Assembly: GCF_014207135.1 (NCBI RefSeq)
Contig: NZ_JACHCC010000007.1
Location: forward strand, 1-64,000
Direction: 5' to 3'
Source: Pedobacter cryoconitis
Lineage (GTDB): Bacteria; Bacteroidota; Bacteroidia; Sphingobacteriales; Sphingobacteriaceae
Length of the DNA: 64,000 nt
Below, piece after piece: positions 25,305 through 35,251 of this stretch; positions within the stretch are counted from its first letter, which is position 1; each line of letters begins with the position of its first letter. The translations under genes were made by a program, and so were the position numbers. Under the pieces are notes generated by a model, which had not been told where the DNA came from, searched no databases, and saw only the letters and a list, made by a program, of their open reading frames with translations.

Positions 25305-28121
25305 ATGAGTAAGGAAACGGAGAAAGATCCACATAAAAATATTATTATTAAGGGGGCCAGGGTACATAACCTCAAGAATATTGACGTTGCGATACCAAAA
25401 AATAAACTGGTAGTCATTACTGGAATGTCAGGTTCAGGGAAATCTTCCCTTGCCTTTGATACACTTTATGCTGAAGGGCAGAGAAGATATGTAGAAAGTC
25501 TTTCTTCCTATGCCCGTCAGTTTATGGGCAGGATGAACAAGCCTGATGTTGATTATATTAAAGGTATTGCCCCTGCAATTGCTATCGAGCAGAAAGTAAT
25601 TACATCTAATCCCAGATCTACTGTAGGTACTTCAACCGAGATTTACGATTATCTTAAACTGCTTTTCTCCAGAATCGGTAAAACGATCTCTCCGGAATCG
25701 GGTGAAATAGTTAAAAAAGATACAGTGAGTACTGTGGTTGACTTTGTCTCTGGTCTGGGTAACGAAAGTGTAGTAACGATTTTTTGCCCGCTTCACCCGC
25801 ATAATAACCGGTCTGTCAAAGAAGAACTGGCTGTATTATTACAGAAAGGGTTTCTGCGTGTTTATATGGATGATACAATTCATAAAATTGAAACTGTACT
25901 GGAAGATGAGAAGTTCAGGGATACTGAACTTAAAGATGCCGAGACGGTTAAAATCCTGATCGACCGTATCATTTTTCATGAGGATGATGAAACAATGAGC
26001 CGTCTGGCCGATTCTGTTCAGACTGCCTTTTTTGAAGGTAAAGGTGATTGCTACGTAGAACATGAAGGTAAGATCAGTCACTTCTGTGATCGTTTTGAAC
26101 TGGATGGTATTCGTTTTGAAGAGCCAACACCTAATTTTTTCAGTTTCAATAATCCCTATGGAGCATGTAAAAGATGCGAAGGATATGGAAATGTAATCGG
26201 TATTGATGAAGACCTGGTTATTCCTGATAAAAGCAAAAGTCTGTATGATAATGCGATTGCGCCATGGCGTGGTGAAAAGATGCGGGAATGGTTAAATAAA
26301 CTGATCAAGAATGCTGCAAAATTTGATTTCCCGATTCACAGACCTTTCAATGAGCTGACTGAAAAGGAACAAAAGGTAATCTGGACTGGAAATAAGTATT
26401 TTGAAGGACTGGATGCTTTTTTCAAGGAACTGGAAGAACAGACTTTTAAGATTCAGTACAGAGTGATGTTATCCCGTTACCGCGGAAAAACGATCTGTCC
26501 TGATTGTAAAGGCTCAAGATTAAGGAAGGATGCCTCTTATGTGAAAATAGGAGGGAAATCTATCGTGGATGTGGTCTTAATGCCTTTATCAGTTATACAG
26601 AATTTCTTTGATCAGCTTGAATTGTCTGAAACTGATGCGAAAATATCGAAACGTTTACTGGCTGAGGTAACTAGCCGCGTACTTTATCTGAATAACGTAG
26701 GCCTTGGTTATTTAACCTTAAACAGGTTGTCTAATACGCTTTCTGGTGGAGAATCTCAAAGGATTAACCTGGCTACCTCATTGGGAAGTAGCCTGGTCGG
26801 ATCTATTTATGTATTGGACGAACCAAGTATTGGTCTGCATCCAAGGGATACCAATAAACTGATTGAAGTATTGCAGTCACTCCGGAATGTTGGGAACACA
26901 GTGCTTGTTGTAGAACATGAAGAGGAAATGATGCGGGCTGCTGATCATATCATTGACATTGGGCCTGAAGCGGGAACATTAGGCGGTAACCTGGTCTTTA
27001 CAGGTACGTATGATGAAATTATAAAAGATGAGAAGAGTCTGACCGGAAAATATCTTTCGGGCAAGGAGAATATAGAAATTCCGGCTACCAGAAGGAAATG
27101 GGCTGACCATATCCTGATTAAAGGAGCAAGAGAAAATAACCTCAAGAATATTGAAGTGAAATTCCCTCTGGGAGTATTTACCGTAGTTAGTGGAGTTTCG
27201 GGATCAGGTAAAACCAGTCTGATCAAAAAAATACTTTACCCGGCCCTGCAAAAAGCTATTGGTAACTATGCCGGGGAACAGACTGGTTTATATGATGGGA
27301 TATTTGGTAATTATGATCTGATCAGCCAGGTAGAAATGGTAGATCAGAACCCTATCGGACGTTCTTCAAGATCCAATCCGGTTACTTATGTAAAAGCATG
27401 GGATGATGTAAGGGCGCTGTTTTCTGCATTACCTGCGGCTAAAGCCGCTGGTCTGAAACCTGCTGCCTTTTCTTTTAATGTAGAAGGTGGCCGTTGTGAC
27501 GTTTGCCAGGGTGAGGGAGAAGTGAAGATTGAGATGCAGTTCATGGCTGATATTTATCTGCCTTGTGAAGCTTGCGGAGGGCGCAGGTTTAAACAGCAGA
27601 TCCTGGATATTACTTACCAGGATAAAAATGTGGCTGACATCCTCGACCTGACAATTGATGAGGCGGTAGGATTTTTCAAAAATGAATCTAAAATTCTGAA
27701 TAAACTGCAACCACTGGTGGATGTAGGTTTGGGTTATGTCCATCTGGGACAATCATCCAATACTTTATCCGGGGGAGAGGCACAAAGGATCAAACTGGCT
27801 TCGTTTTTAATCAAAGGGAACAGCGCGAGTAAAACGATGTTTATTTTTGATGAGCCGACTACAGGTCTGCATTTTCATGACATCAAGAAACTGCTGATCG
27901 CTTTAAATACGTTGATTGAACAAGGAAATACGATCCTGGTGATTGAGCATAATATGGATATGATTAAATCTGCCGACTGGGTAATTGATATTGGCCCTGA
28001 AGGTGGTGATAAAGGTGGGAACATTGTTTTTGAAGGAACACCTGAAGACCTGGTCCATGCAAAATCATCCTATACGGCGAAGTATTTATTGCCTCATCTG
28101 AAACCATCTCTGACGGTTTAG
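25305..28121 (+). CDS. uvrA: UvrA-family excinuclease ATPase
   Basis: The 938-residue protein has two ABC ATPase modules with Walker A motifs at about 40-47 (GMSGSGKS) and 630-637 (GVSGSGKT), and two LSGGE(S/A)QR signatures. UvrA finds DNA damage for nucleotide excision repair together with UvrB. The second zinc module is intact (CDVC-x19-CEAC). The first is incomplete: only the downstream CKRC remains, and the partner position reads HFCDRF. The CPxCG pair usually seen after the LLFxRxG segment is also gone. This may be a divergent paralogue rather than the main UvrA. Confidence 0.92.
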   Translation: MSKETEKDPHKNIIIKGARVHNLKNIDVAIPKNKLVVITGMSGSGKSSLAFDTLYAEGQRRYVESLSSYARQFMGRMNKPDVDYIKGIAPAIAIEQKVITSNPRSTVGTSTEIYDYLKLLFSRIGKTISPESGEIVKKDTVSTVVDFVSGLGNESVVTIFCPLHPHNNRSVKEELAVLLQKGFLRVYMDDTIHKIETVLEDEKFRDTELKDAETVKILIDRIIFHEDDETMSRLADSVQTAFFEGKGDCYVEHEGKISHFCDRFELDGIRFEEPTPNFFSFNNPYGACKRCEGYGNVIGIDEDLVIPDKSKSLYDNAIAPWRGEKMREWLNKLIKNAAKFDFPIHRPFNELTEKEQKVIWTGNKYFEGLDAFFKELEEQTFKIQYRVMLSRYRGKTICPDCKGSRLRKDASYVKIGGKSIVDVVLMPLSVIQNFFDQLELSETDAKISKRLLAEVTSRVLYLNNVGLGYLTLNRLSNTLSGGESQRINLATSLGSSLVGSIYVLDEPSIGLHPRDTNKLIEVLQSLRNVGNTVLVVEHEEEMMRAADHIIDIGPEAGTLGGNLVFTGTYDEIIKDEKSLTGKYLSGKENIEIPATRRKWADHILIKGARENNLKNIEVKFPLGVFTVVSGVSGSGKTSLIKKILYPALQKAIGNYAGEQTGLYDGIFGNYDLISQVEMVDQNPIGRSSRSNPVTYVKAWDDVRALFSALPAAKAAGLKPAAFSFNVEGGRCDVCQGEGEVKIEMQFMADIYLPCEACGGRRFKQQILDITYQDKNVADILDLTIDEAVGFFKNESKILNKLQPLVDVGLGYVHLGQSSNTLSGGEAQRIKLASFLIKGNSASKTMFIFDEPTTGLHFHDIKKLLIALNTLIEQGNTILVIEHNMDMIKSADWVIDIGPEGGDKGGNIVFEGTPEDLVHAKSSYTAKYLLPHLKPSLTV

Positions 28122-28134
28122 AAATATATCATAC

Positions 28135-28172
28135 AATGACGGCTGAAGAATTTTTCTTCGGCTGTCATTTCT
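28135..28172 (+). terminator. Terminator after uvrA
   Basis: AATGACGGCTGAAGAA and TTCTTCGGCTGTCATT pair (two G-U positions) around a TTT loop, followed by TCT. It lies 14 bases after the uvrA stop. Confidence 0.65.
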
Positions 28173-28198
28173 AAAATACGACCGATCAATAAAATCTT

Positions 28199-28206
28199 TA
28201 TATTAG
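28199..28206 (+). promoter_or_regulatory. -7 box of LysE gene, predicted leaderless
   Basis: TATATTAG, a near match to TAnnTTTG, is centred 7.5 bases before the ATG at 28210. Transcription would begin at or next to the start codon. Confidence 0.35.
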
Positions 28207-28209
28207 CAC

Positions 28210-28830
28210 ATGCTTTTTCTAACCCTGTTCCTCGGAATAATTCTTAATTCGATAGGTTATATCCCGCCTGGAAACATTAACCTGACGGTTGTACAAATCA
28301 CTATTACAAGGGGAATAAAACAAGCTTTGTACTTCATTCTAGCCTTTTCCTGCATAGAAGTGCTGTTCACATTTGGTGTAATGCGTTTTGTACAGTGGTT
28401 GTCGAGTGAAATTAAGTTTGGCAATTATATTGATGGGATCATGATTATCATGTTCCTGGTGCTGGGTATTATTACCTGGAGATCGAGAAAGGAAATGCCA
28501 AAGGCTGATTATTCTAAAAAAGATAGTATCAGGTACGGAATGTTGCTGGGAGTGTTAAACCCTATGCAAATTCCCTATTGGTTATTTGTGGGTACTTATC
28601 TGGTTTCGCATGAATGGATAGACATCGGTTATCTCTCGCTTTCAGTATTTAGTATCGGATCGGGAATCGGAGCTGGTGTAGCTTTATATGGTTTCGCCCG
28701 TTTTGCGCAGTATATCCAGACCAAATTTGCTTTAAGCAGTTATGTGGTTAACCGGGCTATCGCGATTTTATTCTTTGCACTTTCTGCCTATCACGTCTGT
28801 AAACTGAGTTATGTTTATTTTATAAAGTAA
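28210..28830 (+). CDS. LysE-family exporter
   Basis: The 206-residue membrane protein has about six helices and the LysE/RhtB N-terminal signature IPPGNINLTVVQITITRGIK. The second half contains NPMQIPYWLFVGTYL. This family exports amino acids or related small molecules; the substrate cannot be told. It stands between the uvrA terminator and a convergent DUF2157 gene. Confidence 0.83.
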   Translation: MLFLTLFLGIILNSIGYIPPGNINLTVVQITITRGIKQALYFILAFSCIEVLFTFGVMRFVQWLSSEIKFGNYIDGIMIIMFLVLGIITWRSRKEMPKADYSKKDSIRYGMLLGVLNPMQIPYWLFVGTYLVSHEWIDIGYLSLSVFSIGSGIGAGVALYGFARFAQYIQTKFALSSYVVNRAIAILFFALSAYHVCKLSYVYFIK

Positions 28831-28845
28831 ACAGCATTCCTTCAC

Positions 28846-29883
28846 CTATTTTTTTAGGAATTCTACATTCCAGATCTTTTCCGCCCTACGTCCGATCAGC
28901 CAGAATGAGCCAGCCAGTACGCTGAAGAATAAGGCTTTGTGCCAACTGTCCCAGAAGTATTCAAAGTAACGGGTATATAAGTTGATGAAGAGAAAGGTAA
29001 TCCCGAACTCGCGGGCAATATCATCTCTGAATTTCAGCCCCACAAAAATACTGGTGACACAAGCAACTGCCGAGATAATGGCCCAGTAGAAAAGACTGAT
29101 CTGCTTAATGCCATACCATTTATCGAGGGTACCAAAGTTACCGAATACGGAAATCAACCATAAAGAGATAAAGAGGTAAATCATCCCACAGATATAAGTA
29201 GTATCGTAAAAGAAGCTGAAGGCTTTGACTTTTTTTAAGGAGAGCGAAATTAAAGTCAGGGCCAGGCCAAAGAAGACAAAACGTAGCGGATAGTTCATAC
29301 CCAGGAAATAGAGGTTGTCACGGGAAAGATAACCGGTCTCTGTACCAAACCATGCCCCGAGAGAGATCAGTACAAATATCCAGATCAGACGTGATTTGAA
29401 AATATAAGCCAGAACAGCATAAATAAACACTGAAAGCAGGATCAGGATGGAAAAATGACCATCTCCCTTACCTATGGCTTTGCCCATATAAGCAATGGCA
29501 TTGGCAGTCAGCATCACAGCAGTGAAAATCAATGCGTCATTACTGAATACCTGCATCGGTAATGTTTTCTTTCTTTTGAAGCTCAGTTTGTAAAGAAAAC
29601 CTGCGGCCACTGCAGATAGTAAACTGATCACTCCATCAGGTGTATTGTACAGGGTCCTGAGATAATTCAGAAATTTATTGTCAATGAGTAATGCCCCCAG
29701 TGAAATCACACCGCAGGCCATGGCTATCCAGAATGAATACTGAGCAAGTCTGCGCCAGTCGAATGACTTGGCCTCATAACTTGTCTTCAATCTTTCGACC
29801 TCAGTTGGTGTGAGCAGATTTTCCTGTTGCCAGTGTTCCAGCATTTCATCTAAAAAGTCACTCTTTTCCTGGTCGATTTTCAT
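28846..29883 (-). CDS. DUF2157 membrane protein
   Basis: The 345-residue protein begins with a soluble amphipathic part (about residues 1-45, EHWQQENLLTPTEVERLK) typical of DUF2157. It continues with about ten membrane helices (about 48-335). Its function is unknown. It is followed on the same strand, upstream, by the CPA2 antiporter gene with an 82-base gap. Confidence 0.8.
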   Translation of the reverse strand: MKIDQEKSDFLDEMLEHWQQENLLTPTEVERLKTSYEAKSFDWRRLAQYSFWIAMACGVISLGALLIDNKFLNYLRTLYNTPDGVISLLSAVAAGFLYKLSFKRKKTLPMQVFSNDALIFTAVMLTANAIAYMGKAIGKGDGHFSILILLSVFIYAVLAYIFKSRLIWIFVLISLGAWFGTETGYLSRDNLYFLGMNYPLRFVFFGLALTLISLSLKKVKAFSFFYDTTYICGMIYLFISLWLISVFGNFGTLDKWYGIKQISLFYWAIISAVACVTSIFVGLKFRDDIAREFGITFLFINLYTRYFEYFWDSWHKALFFSVLAGSFWLIGRRAEKIWNVEFLKK

Positions 29884-29965
29884 TCTTAATTTTATGAATT
29901 ATTTCGCAATATCTAAAAAAAATTCAGGATTAAGCAATTAATGAAACCAGGTCTGTCTTTAGGGG

Positions 29966-32194
29966 CTATGTTTTCTTTAACAGATCGGGAATCTTTTTAT
30001 GGTTACCTACAATCCATACGATATCTTCATTTTCAAATACCAGGTTCGAATCGGGATTGAGAATACGGACCCCATTCCTTTCAATGCCAACAACCAGTCC
30101 CTGTGTTTTTTCGCGGATACCTGACTCGCGGATAGACTGAGCAAATACGGGTGAAGAGCTATTGATGACAATCTTTTGCAGTGTCATATCTTTCTTAGGA
30201 AAAGCTGTTTCCTGGTCTTCATTTTTTGTGCCTTTGAATAACTCGCCAACTGCTGCCAGCTGATCATCAGTACCAATTAACATAACCTTATCATTTGGAT
30301 ACAGGCGTTCATCTCTGCCGGGTGTAGGGATCATCATATTCCCTCTTTCTATCAGGGCTATATTTACGCCATATTTCTCTCTGACAGCCAGTTCAATCAA
30401 AGATTTACCCACCAGGACCGATTCGGGAGCGATAGTCAGTTCAGTCAAATGCGTATCCCAGGGTAAGATCTCCGGTTGTTTCTGCTGTTCTTCGCGGGCA
30501 TTCAGGTTATACAGAAAGCGGTGTTCCAGACGATCGTAAAAAGCCTGTAGTTTCCTCGAAAAAATAACCATTCCGGTGATAATGAGCAGGAGTGCAATCG
30601 TGATGGCAACCCAGGTATTATAAAATTGAAAGATGAGAAAACAAACAGCAAATAAAGCCAGTGCGACACGTACTACCTCTAAGGCAATCAGCGGGCCTCT
30701 GGTATATTTTTTATTGAGCCATAAATGGGCATGTGCTTTTCTGGCAATTCTCCGGATCGCCAGCGCCCATAAAAATGGGGCCATGATGATCAGTGAAACA
30801 ATCAGGCTGATAATAATTCCCTGATCTCCGGCAATGATATTCTGTGTGATGAACGGCTGCAGATATCTGGATCCTGAAAAAATAATCGCAATCAGGATAA
30901 CAGCGTGAATGATCGTGTTAAATGTATAAGATTTCAGTAATGTTTTCCAGTCACTCATGGTTGTAATTCCAGCCGTACTTGAACTGTATCTCTGAATTGC
31001 CGCCACCCAGCTTTTTGGTAATTTACGTTCTAGAAAAAGATAAAATGGTTCTGAACTTTTGATCAGATAGGGGGTGGTAAAGGTCGTAATCGCAGAAACG
31101 GCAACAGCAATAGGGTAGAGGAAGTCGCTTGTTACTTTTAAGGTAAGCCCAAGGGTGGCAATGATAAAGGAAAATTCTCCGATCTGGGCCAGGCTCATCC
31201 CGGTCTGTACAGCCGTTTTTAAAGGCTGCCCTGATACAAGTGCACCTAAACCGGAACTGAGAAATTTACCGAGTACAGTAGCAACAGTAATGATCAGGAT
31301 CGGTATAGCATAATCTACTAATATCTGCGGATCGATCAACATTCCTACGGATACAAAGAATATCGCAGCAAACAGATCTTTTACAGACTTGGTCAGGTGC
31401 TCAATTTTTTCGGCCTGGGTAGTTTCTGCAAGGATGGAACCCATGATAAAAGCACCTAATGCCGGAGAGAACCCTACTTTAACAGCTAGTAATACCATCA
31501 GCAGGCAAAGCGCAATGGAGACAATCAGCATCGTCTCATCATTCATTAGTTTCTTAGTTGCTTTGAGAAAGGTAGGAACCAGAAAAATTCCGCCAATAAA
31601 CCACAGGATCAGGAAGAATAACAGTTTTAAGATGGAAAAGAACATCTCTGTCCCCGCAAACTGCTGGCTGACCGCCAGTGTGGAAAGTAAAACCAAAAGT
31701 AGGATGGCTACCAGATCTTCTACGATGAGGACACCAAACACCAGACCTGCAAATTTTTTATGTTTGACACCCAGTTCTTCGAATGCCCGGATGATAATCG
31801 TAGTGGAGGAAACAGAGAGGATCCCGCCCAGAAATATACTGTCCATCGTAGCCCAGCCCATGGCTTTACCGGCAACAAAACCAATGGCAAGCATACAGAC
31901 TACTTCGACAATAGCTGTAATAGAGGCTGAACCTCCAACTTTGACCAGTTTTTTAAAACTGAACTCCAGCCCAAGACTGAACAGCAGAAAGATTACACCT
32001 ATTTCGGCCCAGATATTAATACTGGCCTTATCAGTCACTGTAGGGATAAAATTAATATGGGGTCCGACCAGTAAACCGGCGAGGATATAACCTAAGACAA
32101 GAGGTTGTTTGATTTTTTTAAAAAGAAGAGTTGTAATTCCTGCTGCGGCAAGTATTAAGCCTAAATCAGTTATTAGTACAGGGAGGTGTAACAT
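29966..32194 (-). CDS. CPA2 cation:proton antiporter with TrkA-C domain
   Basis: The 742-residue protein has a Na+/H+ exchanger-type domain (about residues 1-390, about twelve helices, with LVLGYILAGLLVGP and a PALGAFIMGSILAE segment). A further group of helices lies at about 415-550. The C-terminal RCK_C/TrkA-C domain (about 565-735) contains ESVLVGKSLIELAVREKYG and a second half-repeat. It resembles KefB/YbaL-type K+(Na+)/H+ antiporters, with the tail probably binding a nucleotide or small regulator. There is no TrkA-N domain, unlike KefB. Confidence 0.88.
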   Translation of the reverse strand: MLHLPVLITDLGLILAAAGITTLLFKKIKQPLVLGYILAGLLVGPHINFIPTVTDKASINIWAEIGVIFLLFSLGLEFSFKKLVKVGGSASITAIVEVVCMLAIGFVAGKAMGWATMDSIFLGGILSVSSTTIIIRAFEELGVKHKKFAGLVFGVLIVEDLVAILLLVLLSTLAVSQQFAGTEMFFSILKLLFFLILWFIGGIFLVPTFLKATKKLMNDETMLIVSIALCLLMVLLAVKVGFSPALGAFIMGSILAETTQAEKIEHLTKSVKDLFAAIFFVSVGMLIDPQILVDYAIPILIITVATVLGKFLSSGLGALVSGQPLKTAVQTGMSLAQIGEFSFIIATLGLTLKVTSDFLYPIAVAVSAITTFTTPYLIKSSEPFYLFLERKLPKSWVAAIQRYSSSTAGITTMSDWKTLLKSYTFNTIIHAVILIAIIFSGSRYLQPFITQNIIAGDQGIIISLIVSLIIMAPFLWALAIRRIARKAHAHLWLNKKYTRGPLIALEVVRVALALFAVCFLIFQFYNTWVAITIALLLIITGMVIFSRKLQAFYDRLEHRFLYNLNAREEQQKQPEILPWDTHLTELTIAPESVLVGKSLIELAVREKYGVNIALIERGNMMIPTPGRDERLYPNDKVMLIGTDDQLAAVGELFKGTKNEDQETAFPKKDMTLQKIVINSSSPVFAQSIRESGIREKTQGLVVGIERNGVRILNPDSNLVFENEDIVWIVGNHKKIPDLLKKT

Positions 32195-32245
32195 ATAGCA
32201 TATTTAATTGTAAAAAGACAGTTGAATGGGGTTGCTGCAGGAGCA

Positions 32246-32605
32246 TTACCAGAAAACATGATTGGGATACAAGAAATCGTATATGAAATTATAATGGAAC
32301 CTGGTATACAGGTTGATTGTTCTAAGCGGGGAATTCCGGATTAATTTGTCTTCCGGCAGATAAAATAATTGCAGACAGACCACGGGTTGTTTGGTCAATG
32401 CCTGTTGTATGGTTCCGGAATGTTCAAAATCATCTCCGTTTAAGCTGGATACGTCCTTCAGTTGTGGTTTCTTAAACAGATAGTGAAGAGAAAGAGGTTT
32501 AATCTCTTTCTCCGGCTGGCAAACAGAGCCGGTCTGCCCAGGCTTCAGGGCAAAGCATGAATTCGTTATGAAAAAGATTACTATAATCAATAAAAAACGC
32601 CTCAT
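32246..32605 (-). CDS. Small exported protein of unknown function
   Basis: The 119-residue frame begins with a convincing signal peptide (MRRFLLIIVIFFITNSCFA). The rest has no recognised motif and ends in aromatic residues (YDFLYPNHVFW). Its ATG lies inside the stem of the ribF terminator, so the T tract of the terminator encodes Phe and Leu of the signal peptide. It is therefore either expressed only on read-through or from its own near-leaderless start. It could also be a chance frame. Confidence 0.5.
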   Translation of the reverse strand: MRRFLLIIVIFFITNSCFALKPGQTGSVCQPEKEIKPLSLHYLFKKPQLKDVSSLNGDDFEHSGTIQQALTKQPVVCLQLFYLPEDKLIRNSPLRTINLYTRFHYNFIYDFLYPNHVFW

Positions 32606-32637
32606 TATTGTAAATATACAATAAAAAAGGCGTTTTT
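32592..32637 (-). terminator. Terminator of the ftsX-ribF operon
   Basis: On the minus strand AAAAACGCC pairs with GGCGTTTTT, and an inner hairpin TTATTGTA/TACAATAA fills the loop. A T tract (TTTTTT) follows. It lies 17 bases after the ribF stop and contains the ATG of the small exported protein. Confidence 0.75.
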
Positions 32638-32653
32638 GATAGAAAAAAGACGT

Positions 32654-33598
32654 TTATTTTGTCGCGTTAAGATTTGCGAAATAGGCCAGGGTATCTTCCT
32701 TGTCTTGTTGTAATTGTAATTTTAAAGCTTCCAGGCCCGTGAATTTTACATCATGTCTGAGGAATTCCATAAAATTCATTTTGATGTACTGCCCGTAGAT
32801 CTCTTTGTTGAAGTCAAAAATATTGACCTCTATATTTCTGGTCATTCCGTTAATGGTAGGACGCTGACCGATATAAGCCATCCCTTTATAAGATTCGTTT
32901 TCCATTTCTACAGTAACCGCATAAATACCATCCGAAGGAATGAGTTTGTAAGGTTGTTCAATAAATATATTGGCTGTAGGAAAACCGATAGTCCTGCCTA
33001 TTTTATCGCCTTTAATTACCGGGCCATACAGAGAGAAATTATACCCCAGATACGTTGCTGCCAGACCAACCTGTCCGTCCAGCAGGGATTTCCTGATTTT
33101 GGTGGAGCTTACAGCTACATCATTAATATCCTGCTCTTTGATCTCCTCAATCTGGTAATTATAGGGGCCGGAAAAGGCAACAAGGTCTGTCATGCTACCG
33201 GTTCTGTTTTTTCCGAAACGGTGATCGTAACCGACAATGAGCTGTTTGATCCCGATAGTGTCCACTAATATGTTTTTGATGTACTCAGCAGGGCTGAGAT
33301 TAGAAAAATCGCGGGTAAAGGGAGTGATAATTAAATGATCAACACCTAATTCAGCTAAAATTTCTGCCTTCTCTTCTATTGTATTGATCATTTTCAGATC
33401 CTGGTTTTCAGGGTCAATAATCAATCTTGGATGAGGGAAAAAAGTCAGAATAACACTCTCTCCGCCTGTGGATTTTGCCAGCTCACAAAGCCGGTTAATG
33501 ATTTTCTGGTGCCCGAAATGTACGCCGTCAAAAGTACCTATGGTTGCAACCGCATTGTTCAACCGTTTAAATTCAGAAAGGTGATTATATATCTTCAA
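32654..33598 (-). CDS. ribF: Bifunctional riboflavin kinase / FAD synthetase
   Basis: The 314-residue enzyme converts riboflavin to FMN and then to FAD. The N-terminal nucleotidyltransferase domain has GTFDGVHFGHQKII (about residues 22-35). The C-terminal flavokinase domain has GRTIGFPTANI, the Gly-rich ATP/riboflavin loop. The start is TTG at 33598, giving the normal MKIYNHLSEFKRLN beginning; no nearby ATG is in frame. It is the last gene of the minus-strand run from ftsX. Confidence 0.95.
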   Translation of the reverse strand: MKIYNHLSEFKRLNNAVATIGTFDGVHFGHQKIINRLCELAKSTGGESVILTFFPHPRLIIDPENQDLKMINTIEEKAEILAELGVDHLIITPFTRDFSNLSPAEYIKNILVDTIGIKQLIVGYDHRFGKNRTGSMTDLVAFSGPYNYQIEEIKEQDINDVAVSSTKIRKSLLDGQVGLAATYLGYNFSLYGPVIKGDKIGRTIGFPTANIFIEQPYKLIPSDGIYAVTVEMENESYKGMAYIGQRPTINGMTRNIEVNIFDFNKEIYGQYIKMNFMEFLRHDVKFTGLEALKLQLQQDKEDTLAYFANLNATK

Positions 33599-33609
33599 AA
33601 TCTTAAAAA

Positions 33610-34473
33610 TTAATGCAGGGCATGGCGTTTTACTACTCCTCCCTTAATATCAGAAATCTGCTGCTGCACAATAAAAGCGTCGGGATCGATCTGACGGATT
33701 TCATTTTGCAGTTTACCCATTTCAAGCTTAGTCACTACGGTATATAAAATATCTATTTCTTTTTTCTCCCCATAACCACCTTCACCTTTATATATGGTTA
33801 CACCCCTTTTCATATCATTGATCAGAAATGATTTAATATCTTCTTTTTTCTCAGAAATGATAGTTACACCAATATATTGCTCCAGGCCATTAACCACAAA
33901 ATCCACAGTTTTAGAGGCGGACAGATAGGTCAGAATGGCATACATAGCCGTCTCGATATGAAGGAAAATTGCAGCCACACCAAATATAATAATATTCAGG
34001 ATCAGGATAATATTGCCTACGGTAAGCATGCTGTTTTTACTGATATAAAGTGCAAGGACTTCTGTTCCGTCGATAACACATCCGCCACGCATAGCCAGTC
34101 CAATACCACCACCCAGAAATAAACCGCCAAAAAAAGCGATCAGTAATTTATCGTGGGTAATAGGCTGAAAGGGTATAATAATCAGGAAAATAGCAAGTAC
34201 TATGATAGCAAAGGCTGTTTTGATTGCGAATGTCTTTCCAATCTGGGTATAACCAAGGATGACAAAAGGGATATTAATCAGCAGGATCAGATAGGATAAT
34301 TTAAAGCCTGTCAGTGTACTGATCAGCAGGGAAATTCCGGTTACACCACCATCGATAAATTCATTGGGCATCAGGAAACTCTTCAAACCGAAACAAGCAG
34401 ATACTATACCCATTCCAATCAGGATAAAGTCTTTCAGGTGTCTTAAATAAGTGTTTCTCAGATGACCGTGCAT
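33610..34473 (-). CDS. YitT family membrane protein
   Basis: The 287-residue protein has about five or six helices in its first 200 residues (two DUF161-type segments, one with PNEFIDGGVTGISLLIST) and a C-terminal soluble DUF2179 domain (GVTIYKGEGGYGEKKEIDIL). The transported substrate is unknown. It sits between truB (10-base gap) and ribF (11-base gap), so it is part of the operon. Confidence 0.87.
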   Translation of the reverse strand: MHGHLRNTYLRHLKDFILIGMGIVSACFGLKSFLMPNEFIDGGVTGISLLISTLTGFKLSYLILLINIPFVILGYTQIGKTFAIKTAFAIIVLAIFLIIIPFQPITHDKLLIAFFGGLFLGGGIGLAMRGGCVIDGTEVLALYISKNSMLTVGNIILILNIIIFGVAAIFLHIETAMYAILTYLSASKTVDFVVNGLEQYIGVTIISEKKEDIKSFLINDMKRGVTIYKGEGGYGEKKEIDILYTVVTKLEMGKLQNEIRQIDPDAFIVQQQISDIKGGVVKRHALH

Positions 34474-34483
34474 AATATCTATG

Positions 34484-35221
34484 TTAGCTGTTTTCTATGG
34501 GCTGTTCAGCGGCAGCCCTTTTCTCTTTGAGATAGGCCACCAGGTCGGTTACTTCAAAAGCGTCATCCAGTGAAAAACTACCACTTCTGGTACGGGTTAA
34601 CTTAGACAGGTAAGCGCCGTTTTCAAGGTGTTTACCAAAGTCCGAGACTAACGATCTTATATAGGTACCTTTACTGCATACTATTCTGAAATCAACTTCA
34701 GGCAAGGCAATGCGGGTGATTTCAAAAAGAGGCACAGTTACAAAACGTAATCTCAGTTCCTGTTCTTCACCTCTTCTGGCTTTAACATAAAGGCGTTCTC
34801 CATTTACCTTGACAGCCGAATGGGCAGGTGGGTATTGTTGAATATCACCTGTAAACGGAGCGGTTGCTGCATATATAGCTTCGTCATTCAGGTTAGTCAG
34901 GGGATATTCCTGGTCTATTTCCGTTTCCATGTCAAAGGAAGGGGTGGTTGCACCCAGGATCATGGTACCGGTATATTCTTTATCTTCTGCCTGAAAGGTG
35001 TCAATTTGTTTGGTCAGCTTTCCAGTACACAAAATCAACAGGCCGGTAGCCAATGGATCCAGGGTACCTGCATGACCTACTTTTAATTTCAGGGGTTTTA
35101 ACGAATTTCTAATCTTTCCTACTACATCAAAACTTGTCCATTTATAGGGCTTATTGATGAGTAATAACTCTCCTTCAGCAAAATTGAAGGTTCTTTCCAG
35201 TAACTTTTCTGCGCTCAACAC
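34484..35221 (-). CDS. truB: tRNA pseudouridine(55) synthase TruB
   Basis: The 245-residue enzyme makes pseudouridine 55 in the T loop of tRNAs. It shows INKPYKWTSFDVV, the catalytic Asp55 in GHAGTLDPLATGLL, and the C-terminal KGTYIRSLVSDFG. The start is GTG at 35221. It lies between uppP (30-base gap) and the YitT gene. Confidence 0.96.
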   Translation of the reverse strand: MLSAEKLLERTFNFAEGELLLINKPYKWTSFDVVGKIRNSLKPLKLKVGHAGTLDPLATGLLILCTGKLTKQIDTFQAEDKEYTGTMILGATTPSFDMETEIDQEYPLTNLNDEAIYAATAPFTGDIQQYPPAHSAVKVNGERLYVKARRGEEQELRLRFVTVPLFEITRIALPEVDFRIVCSKGTYIRSLVSDFGKHLENGAYLSKLTRTRSGSFSLDDAFEVTDLVAYLKEKRAAAEQPIENS

Positions 35222-35251
35222 GGTAATCTAAATTAAGCTGCAATTTACACA

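Noticed and set aside
31389..32090. 233-codon plus-strand frame
   Set aside because: It is fully antisense to the CPA2 antiporter, and its Ser/Thr/Ile-rich product is typical of the reverse of a membrane protein gene.
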